64,000 nt of DNA from contig LSAX01000004.1 in assembly GCA_001557505.1 (NCBI GenBank), positions 1 to 64,000 of the forward strand. The letters are read 5' to 3'. Each line of letters opens with the position of its first letter. Positions within the stretch are counted from its first letter, which is position 1. This stretch comes from Reticulascus tulasneorum (taxonomy: Eukaryota > Ascomycota > Sordariomycetes > Glomerellales > Reticulascaceae). Shown here piece after piece: positions 33,780 through 44,592 of the stretch. The notes under the pieces were generated by a model, which had not been told where the DNA came from, ran no database searches, and was given only the letters and a program-made list of their open reading frames with translations. Made by a program: the position numbers and the translations under genes.

Positions 33780-35950
33780 AGGTTATGGCTTGTTGATGCT
33801 TTTATACTCGTTGCTGTTCAACTTCTGTCCGAGATATAGGGTTCCCTCCGTATCATTCGAGTCTACGTATACTTTAACAAGGACCTCGCTATCTCTGTCC
33901 TCTATGGAAGGGCAGTTATAAGTGAAATACCAATCGAAGCAAGATCTAGCGAAGCACAACTTGCTGCAGAACTGGCTACTGTAGTTTCTCTCGGGCTGAA
34001 AAGAAAAGCCTAGCAATTCTTACGAGGCGATATTGTAGTAGCGTCTTAACACTTAATGCCCTTACCAAAGCTTTCAATGTCGTCCAAAGCTTGTTTTAAG
34101 TCTTCGCGCTCCTCCTCCATCTGGTCGATCATTTGACCCTTAACGTGACCCATAAGCTTGACCTCTATGTCATACGGCTTATAAGGTACTACACAATAGA
34201 AGGCAAATTAGGTGTCGTGGGCTAGGTTAGATGACAATAACAACGGTTCATTTTTGGTCACCACTTGTGGCTTTGCACGCCGGCCACTTATACCCCCAAA
34301 ATACCGATGCAGAACGCCATAACTATACGGCTTTTTGACTGATAGCAGTACCATACACTAACAAAGCCGGAAAAATCAATTCTAGCTTGTCTAGCTATCT
34401 ACTATGCTTCTACGTTTGCGATTACATATGATTAACAGCGAAATTGATATTATATTTACTTTTGTATATATCAGTTAAGCTCTAAGGTCTCCATAAGGTT
34501 GCAATCGCAAGCTGGGGTTACGAAAACTACCCGCCCAATGACCTGACCACCCGAGACGATAATGCCAACACCATTTCGCAAAGTGTCCGAATATTAGAGA
34601 TCGGGAATTCTATAAACCTCTGTAGGATTTACAGGCCTACCAAGAAGCTGCACACGGAACGGGTAGGGTTGTAAACATCCAGGGCAATATACAATCGCTA
34701 GGGCCACCTTATAGCACCCCATGTTGTCCACACCGGGCCAGCTCATTCGTGAAAAGCGTCCTATAGTTAAGATGCAAGGAGTACTCAGACTCAAGAAGTC
34801 GATAATATCTTGGGCAATCTCTTCCTCGTCATCATCAATACCGATCTCGATAGCCATAAGCTAGTCTAAAAGAGCCTCGAGGCAAATCTCGAAGTCGGGA
34901 TCTAACTCGGTGTATTCCGAAAATGTTTTCGGGATTGATTCCATAACGGCTTCACCACAGAGCGGGTATATTCGCTCCATAGCCGCGACAAATCCTCAGG
35001 TGGTACAACTCATTGGGCAAGTGGCCGCGATACGAATGGTGTGGAGAAAGTCTTCCAGCCGACAAGATTCCGAAATCTCGGTCCCAAAGAAACGAACATC
35101 GTCGGGATTAAACGAGCCGATATAAGCCATATTCAGCTAGAGTTTGTCGGTCGTGCTGTCACATATCCTTGGGGGGTGTTTCAAGGTGCCTAGATTCCAC
35201 ATCCACGACTTCATTTCTCTGCCTCCTGCGATCCAAGCTAGGTAGGGAGACATTAATTTGGACATAGGAGACTAGACAAGAAGTAGCGGGCCGCAGTCTC
35301 CTTGTTCCAGAGCCGTCTTCCATACCCACTCACAAACCCCGTCGCCGGTTTGGTTCCAAAACTACAATCACAGCTTGTCGTACGTCACGAGTCCCAAGAA
35401 AGATACGATTGCTAAATGTCTATCACGGAAGTCGCGACATTCTTTCTCCGCTATCAATGTGAAAACCTCGCCGAAACATAGGCTGTCCTTCTTCCGGATA
35501 TATTTCAGGGCTGCAGGTTCAGTTCGAAAAAGAGTTCCCCAAATCGGACAACGCCCAATTGCTGTCCAATGTCTCGCATCTAATGCCTGAAATATTCAAG
35601 AAAAAGGAAAAACGAGTCGGTCATATACCGATCCTCTCTGACCATAACGTAGTCCTGGGTGATGATACAAACCTTGATGTTGTGAGCGAGTTCTAATGCT
35701 ACCTACATCCTCTTATGCCACCAAGCCCTGTTGAACTTCGCGATCTCCCTTAGCCGATCCTCATAGCTTAATACGTAGGTATTTGCCGAGGCAATAGCAA
35801 ATATCGACATAAAGGATTTAGACGAAAAGTCATCCAAGTAGATAAGGTTGACATCAACATACGAGAAGAATGCTAGTAATTATAAAAGAAGACGTTCCGC
35901 TGTCTCCGCCTGCCACTAGGATACAGTTTTAGTTATTTTTTATTATTAGT
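33780..35950 (-). pseudogene. Unidentified decayed coding relic
   Basis: The minus strand has protein-like composition over about 2 kb but is cut by stops and frame changes. The clearest part runs from about 35130 to 34594 in one frame. It has TGA near 34993 and TAG at 34861-34863, and is otherwise open through stretches such as GSFNPDDVRFFG, DDDEEEIAQDI and LGRPVNPTEVY. Frames at 35630-35950 and 33783-34190 look like other parts of the same or a neighbouring gene. I do not recognise the family. A ruined single-copy gene or host-range/incompatibility gene is possible. Confidence 0.4.
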
Positions 35951-36040
35951 TATTTGTTAATTATTACTACTCTCTACAAAAGTAGGTAATTAGTTAACAC
36001 TATCATAAACAGCAACATCGGTAATTACTAGAGTCTTCTT

Positions 36041-36787
36041 TCAACCCTCTTCTTCCAGCTCGTTAAACTCCTCCCACTCCCTGTCTATGTTAGCATCCAG
36101 ATCGACGCTACTCATCATCTGACCGCCCAACACTTCTGGGTCGATAAAGTACACATTCTCTGGCCCACAGGGAAAGTAGATGTCGTCGGTCACCTTATAG
36201 GCCGACCTCATACCCTCCTGACAGATCATGTGGATCTCGGTAAGGTTAGGAAACAAGTCGCCAATCAGCTCTGACTCCGTGTAGGAAAAGAACTCGCTAG
36301 AGAGGGACCGCTCAAGCCGCAAGCGGCGGACTTGAAAGGCCACAGCCCGGAAGTCGCGCAGCTCTGTCTTCCCGATCGATACCATATCGACATCGAAGTT
36401 AAGCCAGACGTAGCGGTACCGCTCACCATGCGGGTCATCCTTAGGCACAGGGTCGAACCCGTCGTAGGGTGTCATCATGATGTAGGAAAAAGCTTTCTGG
36501 TACCCACCATAGGGGTACCTTCTCAAGTGCTCGCGGGCCTCACGGCAAGTTTGCAGTTGGGCCGGGACTGGGGTGGGCGAGCGCAGGTAGCGCATCGGCG
36601 GCAGACGCTTCTTCATCCACTCGCTCGTCCACGAGTCTAGATCGGTCACCTTGACGGGGCTAGGGTCATGGTAGACTACCCGCACCTCGACGATGCGGGG
36701 CTCGACCGTCAGCTCCCAAATACGAGTGCGGAGCTCGAATGCGAGGTCGGTAAATGGGTGGAACGTCGTAGTGGGTGCGGTGGTCAT
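36041..36787 (-). CDS. 2EXR domain-containing protein
   Basis: An intact single-exon frame encodes 248 aa from the ATG at 36787. The N-terminal FHPFTDLAFELRTRIWELTVEPR, with PAQLQTCREAREH about 70 residues later, matches the 2EXR domain found in very many small fungal proteins of unknown function, often expanded near chromosome ends and near incompatibility genes. The C-terminus is acidic (EWEEFNELEEEG). There is no signal peptide or membrane segment. It stands between two decayed genes yet is itself undamaged. Confidence 0.8.
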   Translation of the reverse strand: MTTAPTTTFHPFTDLAFELRTRIWELTVEPRIVEVRVVYHDPSPVKVTDLDSWTSEWMKKRLPPMRYLRSPTPVPAQLQTCREAREHLRRYPYGGYQKAFSYIMMTPYDGFDPVPKDDPHGERYRYVWLNFDVDMVSIGKTELRDFRAVAFQVRRLRLERSLSSEFFSYTESELIGDLFPNLTEIHMICQEGMRSAYKVTDDIYFPCGPENVYFIDPEVLGGQMMSSVDLDANIDREWEEFNELEEEG

Positions 36788-37370
36788 GTCAAGGTGCTTG
36801 CTTGTAGAAAACACCGAGTACTGAAAGGGTAGAAGCGGGTCTTTGTCGGCATCTGTGGGATTGATGCTCCAGATTGCTTGCTTGTTTGGGTCACTGATAT
36901 GAGACCGCCTTCCAAAGGTCTAATTGATTAGAAACAGGAACTTCGGAGATCAGCGAATGGTGATGGAATGATGATGTTCACGCTGCTAATTATTGAAGGC
37001 ACAATCCTGGAACTGGGAGTGATGCGTTAAGGCTTCTACATTGTCGAGCTTACTCAGCAATTCGGTGGGGAAGAACGCTGACCTTTTTAAAAAAAAAATT
37101 TACGGAGTCCCCACACACTAACTACCTAGGTAGCAATTTACGGTTTCCAGCTTATAATCGCCTTAAATACTTATGTAGAAATCGACCAACATCTACGAAG
37201 TAGTGGGGTGAACTGAGAAAGAGGTTGTCGGTGGGGCAAAACCATGAGAACTGAGCCCTGCTTCCCACAATATCGATTGCCATCACCACTTATTCTTTTT
37301 GTAGTTAGATTCCATAATAAGTATTTATAGTTTAAGTCCGTTAGCAGCTTGTTTTCCTGCACTTCTTATA
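36788..37370. other. Spacer between 2EXR gene and HET relic
   Basis: This is promoter sequence for both neighbours. It includes an A-run at 37088-37100. No gene is seen. Confidence 0.45.
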
Positions 37371-38760
37371 ATGTGGCTCATTAACACCTGCAAGTTAAAG
37401 TTGCAGTTCTTTATAGACAGGACCGATGTCAAGTATGCTATTTTGTCTCACACTTGGACAGACGAGAAAGTTTCCTTCCAAGATTTCAAAGAGTGGGTAC
37501 TCGCATCGCACCGGCTAGGCATGCAAAAGATCAGGAAGACATGCCAACTAGCAGTGTCGCATAACCTCGAATACGCCTAAGTCAATCGCGCAGCGAAGAG
37601 TTTTCCGAGGCCATCAACTTAGTGTTTCAGTTTTACCAGTACTCTGCTCTGTGCTATGCCTATATCTCTGATCTTCAAAAAGGAGATACACGGACGTTTG
37701 CCCAAGAGATCGGACAATGTCAACGGTTTACAAGAGGCTGGACTCTTCAGGAGTTGTTGGCTTCTCCCCACCGTCGAGTTCTTTGATAACGTTTGGACAA
37801 AACGCGGATAAAAGGAGGACTAGAAGGAGGACCATGCAGAATTGATATCAACTATTACCTGAATAACGTATATCTTCTACGAACCTGGCCCAATCAACAT
37901 TGCAGGCGTGTGCGTGGGAAGGAAAAGGTCATGGGCGGCTAACCGCAAAGCGACAGGGTAGAAGACATGGCCAATTTGTTTCTTGGGATATTCGAAGTTA
38001 CTATGTCTATGCTCTATGAGGAAGGATATAAGGAATTTCTCTCGTTTCAAGAAGAGTATCTAAACACACCAACGATATATCACTATTTACATACATCTCA
38101 AAGACGCAAGGAGACAGCCGAGGCATTTCTGCTGTCTATATGGTGATGGGTCCGTCTGACTTCGAGGACGAGCTCATGGACGGCTCCAGGCACAACCTAG
38201 AATTCAATGTGACCAGTAAGAGAACCTCATAGAAGCGGTGCTTGCTAGGGGTCTAATGAATGACTCCATCTTGAACCTACACTGCCGTCACGGTGGCGAT
38301 GAAGTAACACTTCTAGGTATTTCGGAACGAACTCCAACCTGCCTGGGAATACACCTTACGCAGACGGTCGCGGGTTTTGTTTGATCAAACCTGACCGAAC
38401 TTTCTATGCTAGAGGTAGACGTGGTTTACTTTGGAACCAAAACCCCACTCTACATTCTAAGGCATCTGGAAAAATACGAATCAGCGAGAATGAAGGGACA
38501 ATACACCCCGGCTGTGGCTTTCCCCACGGACGAGCCCAAGCTACGTCATTATCAGCGCTCATCTCCGGCCCTTATGGGACTCCTCGAAAAAGATGTGTTC
38601 TTAACTGGAAATCCCTTGAACCTCCCATATACCACAGTAGATCTTCAGATTCGATCTAGAGCCACTAAATACTGTTCGACGATGGTCCTAATATTTGCCG
38701 CCGCGCTATCGCCGACCTCGTCCAGCCATTGAAGTGGCTTTAACCTCAGCATACTGGCCG
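37371..38760 (+). pseudogene. HET-domain (heterokaryon incompatibility) gene, broken
   Basis: It starts with an intact stretch (37371-37580) showing YAILSHTWTDEKVSFQDF and MQKIRKTC, the N-terminal signature of the HET domain. The frame then breaks at a TAA (37578-37580). Later family blocks appear in shifted frames: FTRGWTLQELLAS near 37720-37765, and LFLGIFEVTMSMLYEEGYKEFL near 37976-38045. Several stops and at least two frame changes separate them, and the segment carrying the DxCCIDK block seems shortened. A further open frame at 38406-38732 may be the tail. HET proteins trigger death of incompatible hyphal fusions; this copy cannot encode the full protein. Confidence 0.78.
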
Positions 38761-39277
38761 AGGCCCCTCTCTACCGCCCAGGTCTTCCAAGAAAACTAAT
38801 ACCAGCTGGTATAGGCTCGTGCCGCTGAACTTGGGTATGAGGTTAGGTAATGGGGTGTTTTAACTTACGTACAACGATTATGGTCTACAAGTAATTAGCG
38901 AGGTGCTGGAGTCAGAGCGATCGGGCTGAATTTGTCAGACCATATTCGCATGCAACTGCTTTGTCCGGCTTATCTACGGAGCTAGATACTCCGCTCTAAT
39001 GCTCTGCTTAATGCTAAATCGGCGTAGAATCATGTATTGCTAAAATCGCTAGATCTAGAGGAACTACCCCGCGCGGTAAACCATGCCCCGGTACCCTTAG
39101 CCTGGTTCTAATCAGGAGAATGGCACTCGCATAATAGGGCCGTCCTGGCTGCAACGCGGCCTCGAGGAACAGAGACCGGCCAGAAATTCTATAATAAGGA
39201 GGCTCCGGCTCAGTAAAGTTGTTTGGTACCATGCCATTCATATCTACATTCGGCCCTCACTTATATCATACTCCAAG
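38761..39277. other. Spacer, promoter of alpha-galactosidase
   Basis: No supported gene is seen. The antisense frame 39014-39241 has no recognisable product. The last 200 bp are the likely promoter of the GH27 gene. Confidence 0.45.
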
Positions 39278-40747
39278 ATGGCGTGTTTGATTCTTTTTGG
39301 CTTCCTCTTTATCACTGGCGCAACGACACTAGGCAATGGAGTGGGAAAGCTGCCCAAGCTCGGGTTCAACAGTAATTCGTTATATAATAACAAGATGGAC
39401 TACACTAAATGCAAAAGCAGCCTGGAACGTTTATCAATGCGATTACGATGCATCTATTCTACTTGCTCAAGCTGATGCCATGGTACGGCACGGCCTTGTC
39501 GAAGCAGGATATGATGTACGCGATTACTCTGAAGGAACTATGTCGGTTATCAACTAATGTCACTCCAGACTCTTATGCTTGATGACTGCTATAGCCTGAG
39601 GGCACGGAATGCAAATGGAAAAATTGTGGAAGGTCGGTAGCACTAGCATTCTGATGCATCTTTTAAAGTGTGCCGCTAATTGAGTTTATACACAGATCCC
39701 AAAAAGTTTCCCAACGGCATGAGGAATTTTACAGATTCTCTAAAAGCCATAGGTATGCAGGCAGGAATATACGGCGATTCGGGGTACCAGACCTGTGCGG
39801 GATACCCTGGTTCATACGGACATGAGCTGGAAGATATTGAAACCTGGTCGGATTGGGGCTTCCATTACCTCAAGTACGACAATTGCTATATTCCGTTCGA
39901 CAACATAACTCAGGAGAATGTTTACGGGCGATACGCTCGTATGGCTGATGCCATTGACACTCACGCAAAGGGTATGAGCTCAACGCCGGTTCAGTTCGCC
40001 CTATGTGAGTGGGGTTGGCAGCAGCCCTGGCGTTGGGCCGGTCGGTTGGGCCAGTCCTGGCGAATAGGGGGAGATATTCGTCCATGGTGGTCTGCCCTTG
40101 CGAGCATCATTAACCAGGCTAGCTTTATCGCTACCGAGACCGATTTCTACAGTCGGAATGACCTGGATATGCTCGAAGTAGGCAATACAAAGCAGGGAAC
40201 ACCGCCTGGCAATCTAACGTACGACGAAGCCAAGAGCCACTTCACAGCCTGGGCTCTTCTCAAATCGCCACTGTTGATTGGGTCCGATTTGACGTCTGCC
40301 TCAAGAGAGACCATAGAGATTCTCGGGAACAGAGATATCCTCAAGATCAGCCAGGACCCTAACGTCGGCGAATCAATTGCACCATTCCGCTGGGGTTCCA
40401 ATCCCGACTACACGTGGGATCCGGCTAATCCCGCAGCATACTGGACTGGCAACTCATCCTATGGTGTTGTATTCATGGTCTTGAATAGTCTCGATGCTCC
40501 AAAGGAAATGTCTTTCAACCTGACCGAAAGCTGGGCTATCAGGGCTGGACGAGTGTACTCAGTCTACGATATGTGGTCACATACAGACAATGGTACTGCA
40601 CTGAGGAGTCTAACCTTCACTCTACCCTCACATGGCGTTGCAGCTCTCTTGTTGAGCGATGCTGGCCCGGAACCAGCGGGAATTGAGCCTTTTTGTGCTG
40701 GTTACTGGCAATGTAGTTTCCCGAACGGAACATACTATAGTAATTAG
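39278..40747 (+). CDS. Secreted alpha-galactosidase, family GH27
   Basis: Four exons (39278-39371, 39418-39515, 39569-39632, 39696-40747) sum to 1308 nt, or 435 aa. A signal peptide (hydrophobic residues 2-16) opens the protein, followed by KLPKLGFNTAWN, the family's opening beta-strand. LMLDDCY and FHYLKYDNC follow; the Asp in KYDN is the GH27 nucleophile. The Asp of RIGGDIRPWW fits the acid/base. The C-terminal beta domain is present. No lectin or carbohydrate-binding module is attached. The enzyme should release terminal alpha-linked galactose outside the cell, from raffinose-type sugars or galactomannan. Galactose is the parent of the acid handled by the dehydratase at 58.8 kb, but the distance makes a functional link only suggestive. 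Confidence 0.9.
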
Positions 40748-41665
40748 CACCCGGGGAAAAATTCTTTGTCTGGATACGTAAAGAACGAATGCGTCGTTCT
40801 GTAACTAGTTGTTGATGGTGGAAATGCATTTTATCAGCTTTAGTTACGGCCCTGTTTGGATGTAGTTGAATGAGACGCGTGTGTCGAGCCTGAGTTCTCT
40901 AGAGGGCATCTCGTTGATTCGCTCGGCCGAGCCGCGGAGCGCCACCCTCCGAATCTCATCTCGTTTTGCGAGATGCGAAGCGGAATGACCGCTTCCGTCG
41001 CCCGATATTATGCAAGGGACGGCGAAGGACTTGGACTTTTAATCTTCATAGCATACTGAAAGAGGAAAGTGGCTACGGCTCGCTACCACCGGGCCTGATC
41101 ATGAGCCAGATTCTAATCCTGTCGACTGGAAGAGCGGGGTTGAAGACATGGCCTGTAGTCTGAATGCTGGGGAAGCCAAACATTCCTTCTCCAACATCCT
41201 TAAACCCCCGAAATGCTCATGATTTCGTCGGCTGACAATCCTGCAACATTGCTACATGGTAAGTTTAATTTCACGAATTATTTTTGACTTGGATATGCAA
41301 ATCTCCGCCGTCCAAGGAGTAATTTAAGAGCCAAGTAGATAATTTCATTCACTGGTATGGGATCCACTGAGTCAGACCAGTAAAGAGGCTCGAGCTTTAT
41401 GAAAGTTCAAAGTTTAATGGTCAACTGGCTGGGATAAATAAGGATTGATAGCATATATATGAAGCTACTTAGCAGAAGGACAGATTGTCATTTTTATTTT
41501 AGAAAATGTATTGCATACTCACTGCTCAGTCTGGGAACCCATTTGTCCATGAAGAGTCGATATGCACTGTTCATTGACTAGATATCGAGGTCCCATTATA
41601 TCAGCCGCTTAAGGCACATCAAGCGCAAGGCCCAGACCGCAGTACCAGCTCGTCAACTCCACAGC
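40748..41665. other. Spacer, possible fragment of a mobile element edge
   Basis: No gene is seen. The stretch 40850-41030 begins with CCCTGTTTGGATGTAGTTGA, a word resembling the ends of some small inverted-repeat elements, and is GC-richer than its surroundings. I found no matching inverted copy, so an element cannot be called. Confidence 0.3.
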
Positions 41666-42510
41666 CTAGCAAGAGAGTGCAGGCGGTCCAGGAATCTTAT
41701 AGAGTCTTCCGCCGTTATTTGGGTTGCCGCTGTTGTCATAGATATTGACAAGTACACCAGGATCACTGGCGGAATATGCACCAGGGAAACTGACGAAGTT
41801 TGATCCGGTGTTGGCACCAGCTCCAGTAATCCGAATTCTACTGAGCATTAGCTGTCGGGGCTCTAAAAGAGGATCGAACTCTGCGTACTGTGCACACTCC
41901 ATATAGAATTGCGCTTCTCCTTGCTTGCCAGCACTGTGGAGAGCTATGAGCTCTACCCGCATAAGATAATCACCTGGTGCTACACATTGTGGCATGGTAA
42001 AGTAGTACCAGCCCTGATTCGCAATCATGGTATCAACAGCCCATGTGCCACCACTTACACCACTCTCAGCAATCTTGAACCACTTCAGACCGGTTGATCC
42101 AGCGTTTGCAGCGTTGTCGACCTTAGAGAGGTACACCATGATAGGGCCTGTGGTCGTAAAATGAGCATTTGAAATAGAATTGACGCATCCCCTCTGCCTG
42201 GCGTACCTTTATGGCTTCTTGCGATGGGATGATCCGGGTCGTTGGATCTCTGAGGGCCACCGATGACATGACCCCACCAGGCTCCAACTTTAGCACCAGC
42301 CGGGATGGTTATCACGGTGCTGTCCTTGTACTGGATGTCTTTATTGCAGGCAAAGGCACTGTCGTTGACGTTTTGTAAAGGGTAGTCGCTGGATGGTGCG
42401 CGAACGCCTTTCAGCTGCCCTTGATCAACTCCATTCACCGATACTTTCTGGAAGATAGTATGCGCGCTAGTTGAAGCCGCAAGAGCTAGAGCGAACACCG
42501 AGACTTTCAT
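41666..42510 (-). CDS. Secreted lytic polysaccharide monooxygenase, AA9
   Basis: Three exons (42510-42207, 42147-41889, 41837-41666) sum to 735 nt, or 244 aa. The signal peptide should be cut after ...STSA, leaving His17 (HTIF) as the N-terminal residue that binds copper. The rest of the histidine brace is suggested by GHVIGGPQ (second His) and the QFYMEC block with its axial Tyr. [17 protein letters not shown] and the closing GPPALSC are family hallmarks. There is no cellulose-binding module. AA9 enzymes cleave cellulose and related glucans oxidatively with a copper centre and an electron donor, outside the cell. It stands tail-to-tail with the GH27 gene, both being plant cell-wall degrading. 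Confidence 0.93.
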
Positions 42511-44592
42511 GTTTCTTGAAATACTAATAGCAAAGACAAATAAATCTTAAAGAGAGGAAGATTGGTGATACTCTTAAGAACGGTTGTGTGGCGATGAATG
42601 GGCGACGAGGTTGTATTATATCATTTGAGCGGCGCGTGTGGATCCGACGGATTGCTAAGTCAAAATAAACCGGGTTTATGTCTAAAATACCGATTGGCTT
42701 CAGTAAACTGCCGACTCAAGTAAATGATTATGTCCCTATTGTACATTCAATATACTATAGTTGTCACGGGTAGCTGCTGTAAGCTACTTTTGCATCGTTG
42801 ATGCCTACGTACGCTTACTGCCGTTCCCCGGATTTCGCCTCCAGACGAACTGTGATTATTCGCATTGATTGTTGGCACCGGTAGGGAATCCAATCAAATC
42901 CCAGGAGACGGTAAAGCGTGCTAAATTCCTCGAATTTGGCCTGATTCGGGCGGAGCATGGAATCCCGACCAAGCCAGCCTATCTTTTGCAAATGACCTTA
43001 GTTCTATTGATGACTTGTTTCAAATTTTAACCGACATGTCGATATTGGGGAGTTCAGACACAGCGACATGAACTCTCCAATAGACCTCAACACGTCCTTT
43101 CATGCCGAAGATCGAGTCAACGTGCAATCCTAGAGGGAATCGCGCATGGGAGCAAAATAATCAAAGATTGGCAAAAGATTGACAGTCACAGGTAGTCTAA
43201 TCCGTCACATGGCGTATTATATCAAATTCTTGTAAACGAGTCCTGTTATACGTGCCAAGCATTCGCGCGGCAGGAGAACCTCCGTGATCGCGGCAGTAGG
43301 CGAAACGCATATTATAGCATAGGCGGTGAATCCCAGACGCAAACCATGCTCAAATCAGTACGTCATTCACTAGCACAATGATTATGTAGTCAGATAGCTA
43401 GTGCAGTCTCGTATGTTTGGTTGGTTGTGACTTGTGGATGCCCATTCCGCAGACCTTGAGTCCGGTTTCGTCATGTAGAGCTGTCTTCGACGACCCCTCG
43501 TACTCTTGTTATCGCTTGAGAGGACGGAGCCTGCCAGTAAGGATTACTTATGATTAAGTGGTGCGACACTCTCAGTGCCGAATGATGATATACCAGATAC
43601 GGGGCATGGTCGTGTGCGAGAGCACCAGAAAAGTGCTGGAAGCCGTTGTGAAGAGTCGTGGAAGGTGAGCCGGATGACTGAGAGTTTGAGAGATTGGGTC
43701 TACAGAAGTTGTCATATTAGACTGGTGCTTGGTTGGTGTTCCGGTGATGCTAAGCGGTGGCTGGAGTTCGCCGGCCCTGATTCTCTATGGGTCTAGCTAG
43801 CAATGGTTGAGCCGCCTTCTCCGGATTTCCCAGTGACTAGTTCCAATTTCTGCGATTGCAGTTCACCCCATGGGCATGTGTTTTCGGAGGTTTGTGGTTG
43901 ATTTACAGTGCCTGTTACAGTGCATAGTCGACGAGGCGAGGTGGCCATTACGTGTTGGCCATCTATTGTAGATATATTGCTGATGTGGACAGCCAAATGC
44001 CTTGTATAATTTTCCTTCACGTGAAAGGGATCTCGGTCGCTACGGAGTTCAATAAGTCATGGTGTTCTATCCTGCGTCGATCTCTGCCGCATTCTATAGC
44101 CAATCATTGGCTGGCTAGACAACGCACCATGTGCACTGAGCCTCCTTATATTCCTCCCTGCGGAGAGTATAGGGAATAGGTGCTGGGTGTTAAAAATAAA
44201 GCTATAGCGGGGTGGCGGAATGAGTGTGTTTTGATCAAGAACCCAAACCTCCGTTCATTAAGCATACGGGTCCAACATAATGTGGTGGCTTGATGCCTAG
44301 ATAGTAGCACGTAAACTCGAAGAGCAGCTCGTTTAAGGTGAAAAGGTCGAAGTTCACATACTATCGAGGCTTGGAATTCTCTTTGGAGTGCAGGTGGGTG
44401 AATAATATCTACTGCTACAGAGTATGACTTCCGTAGGTTACTTTTCCGTATAACTAGGCCATGGGACTTCAATTAGACCCAAGCTGACACAATTGACAAC
44501 CCGACAGCTACACGTGTACCATGGCATGGGACAAGTTTCTTTGAGTAAACTTGCATTGCATTTCTACCAAGCCTATAAATCTATATTGAACA
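42511..44592. other. 2.1-kb spacer without supported gene
   Basis: Only short, overlapping frames of unknown kind occur (43575-43796, 43793-44020, 44146-44472). The first few hundred bases are the promoter of the LPMO gene. No repeats or RNA genes were recognised. Confidence 0.45.

Noticed and set aside
40850..41030. Possible small inverted-repeat transposable element
   Set aside because: Only one end-like word was found; no inverted partner or target duplication seen.
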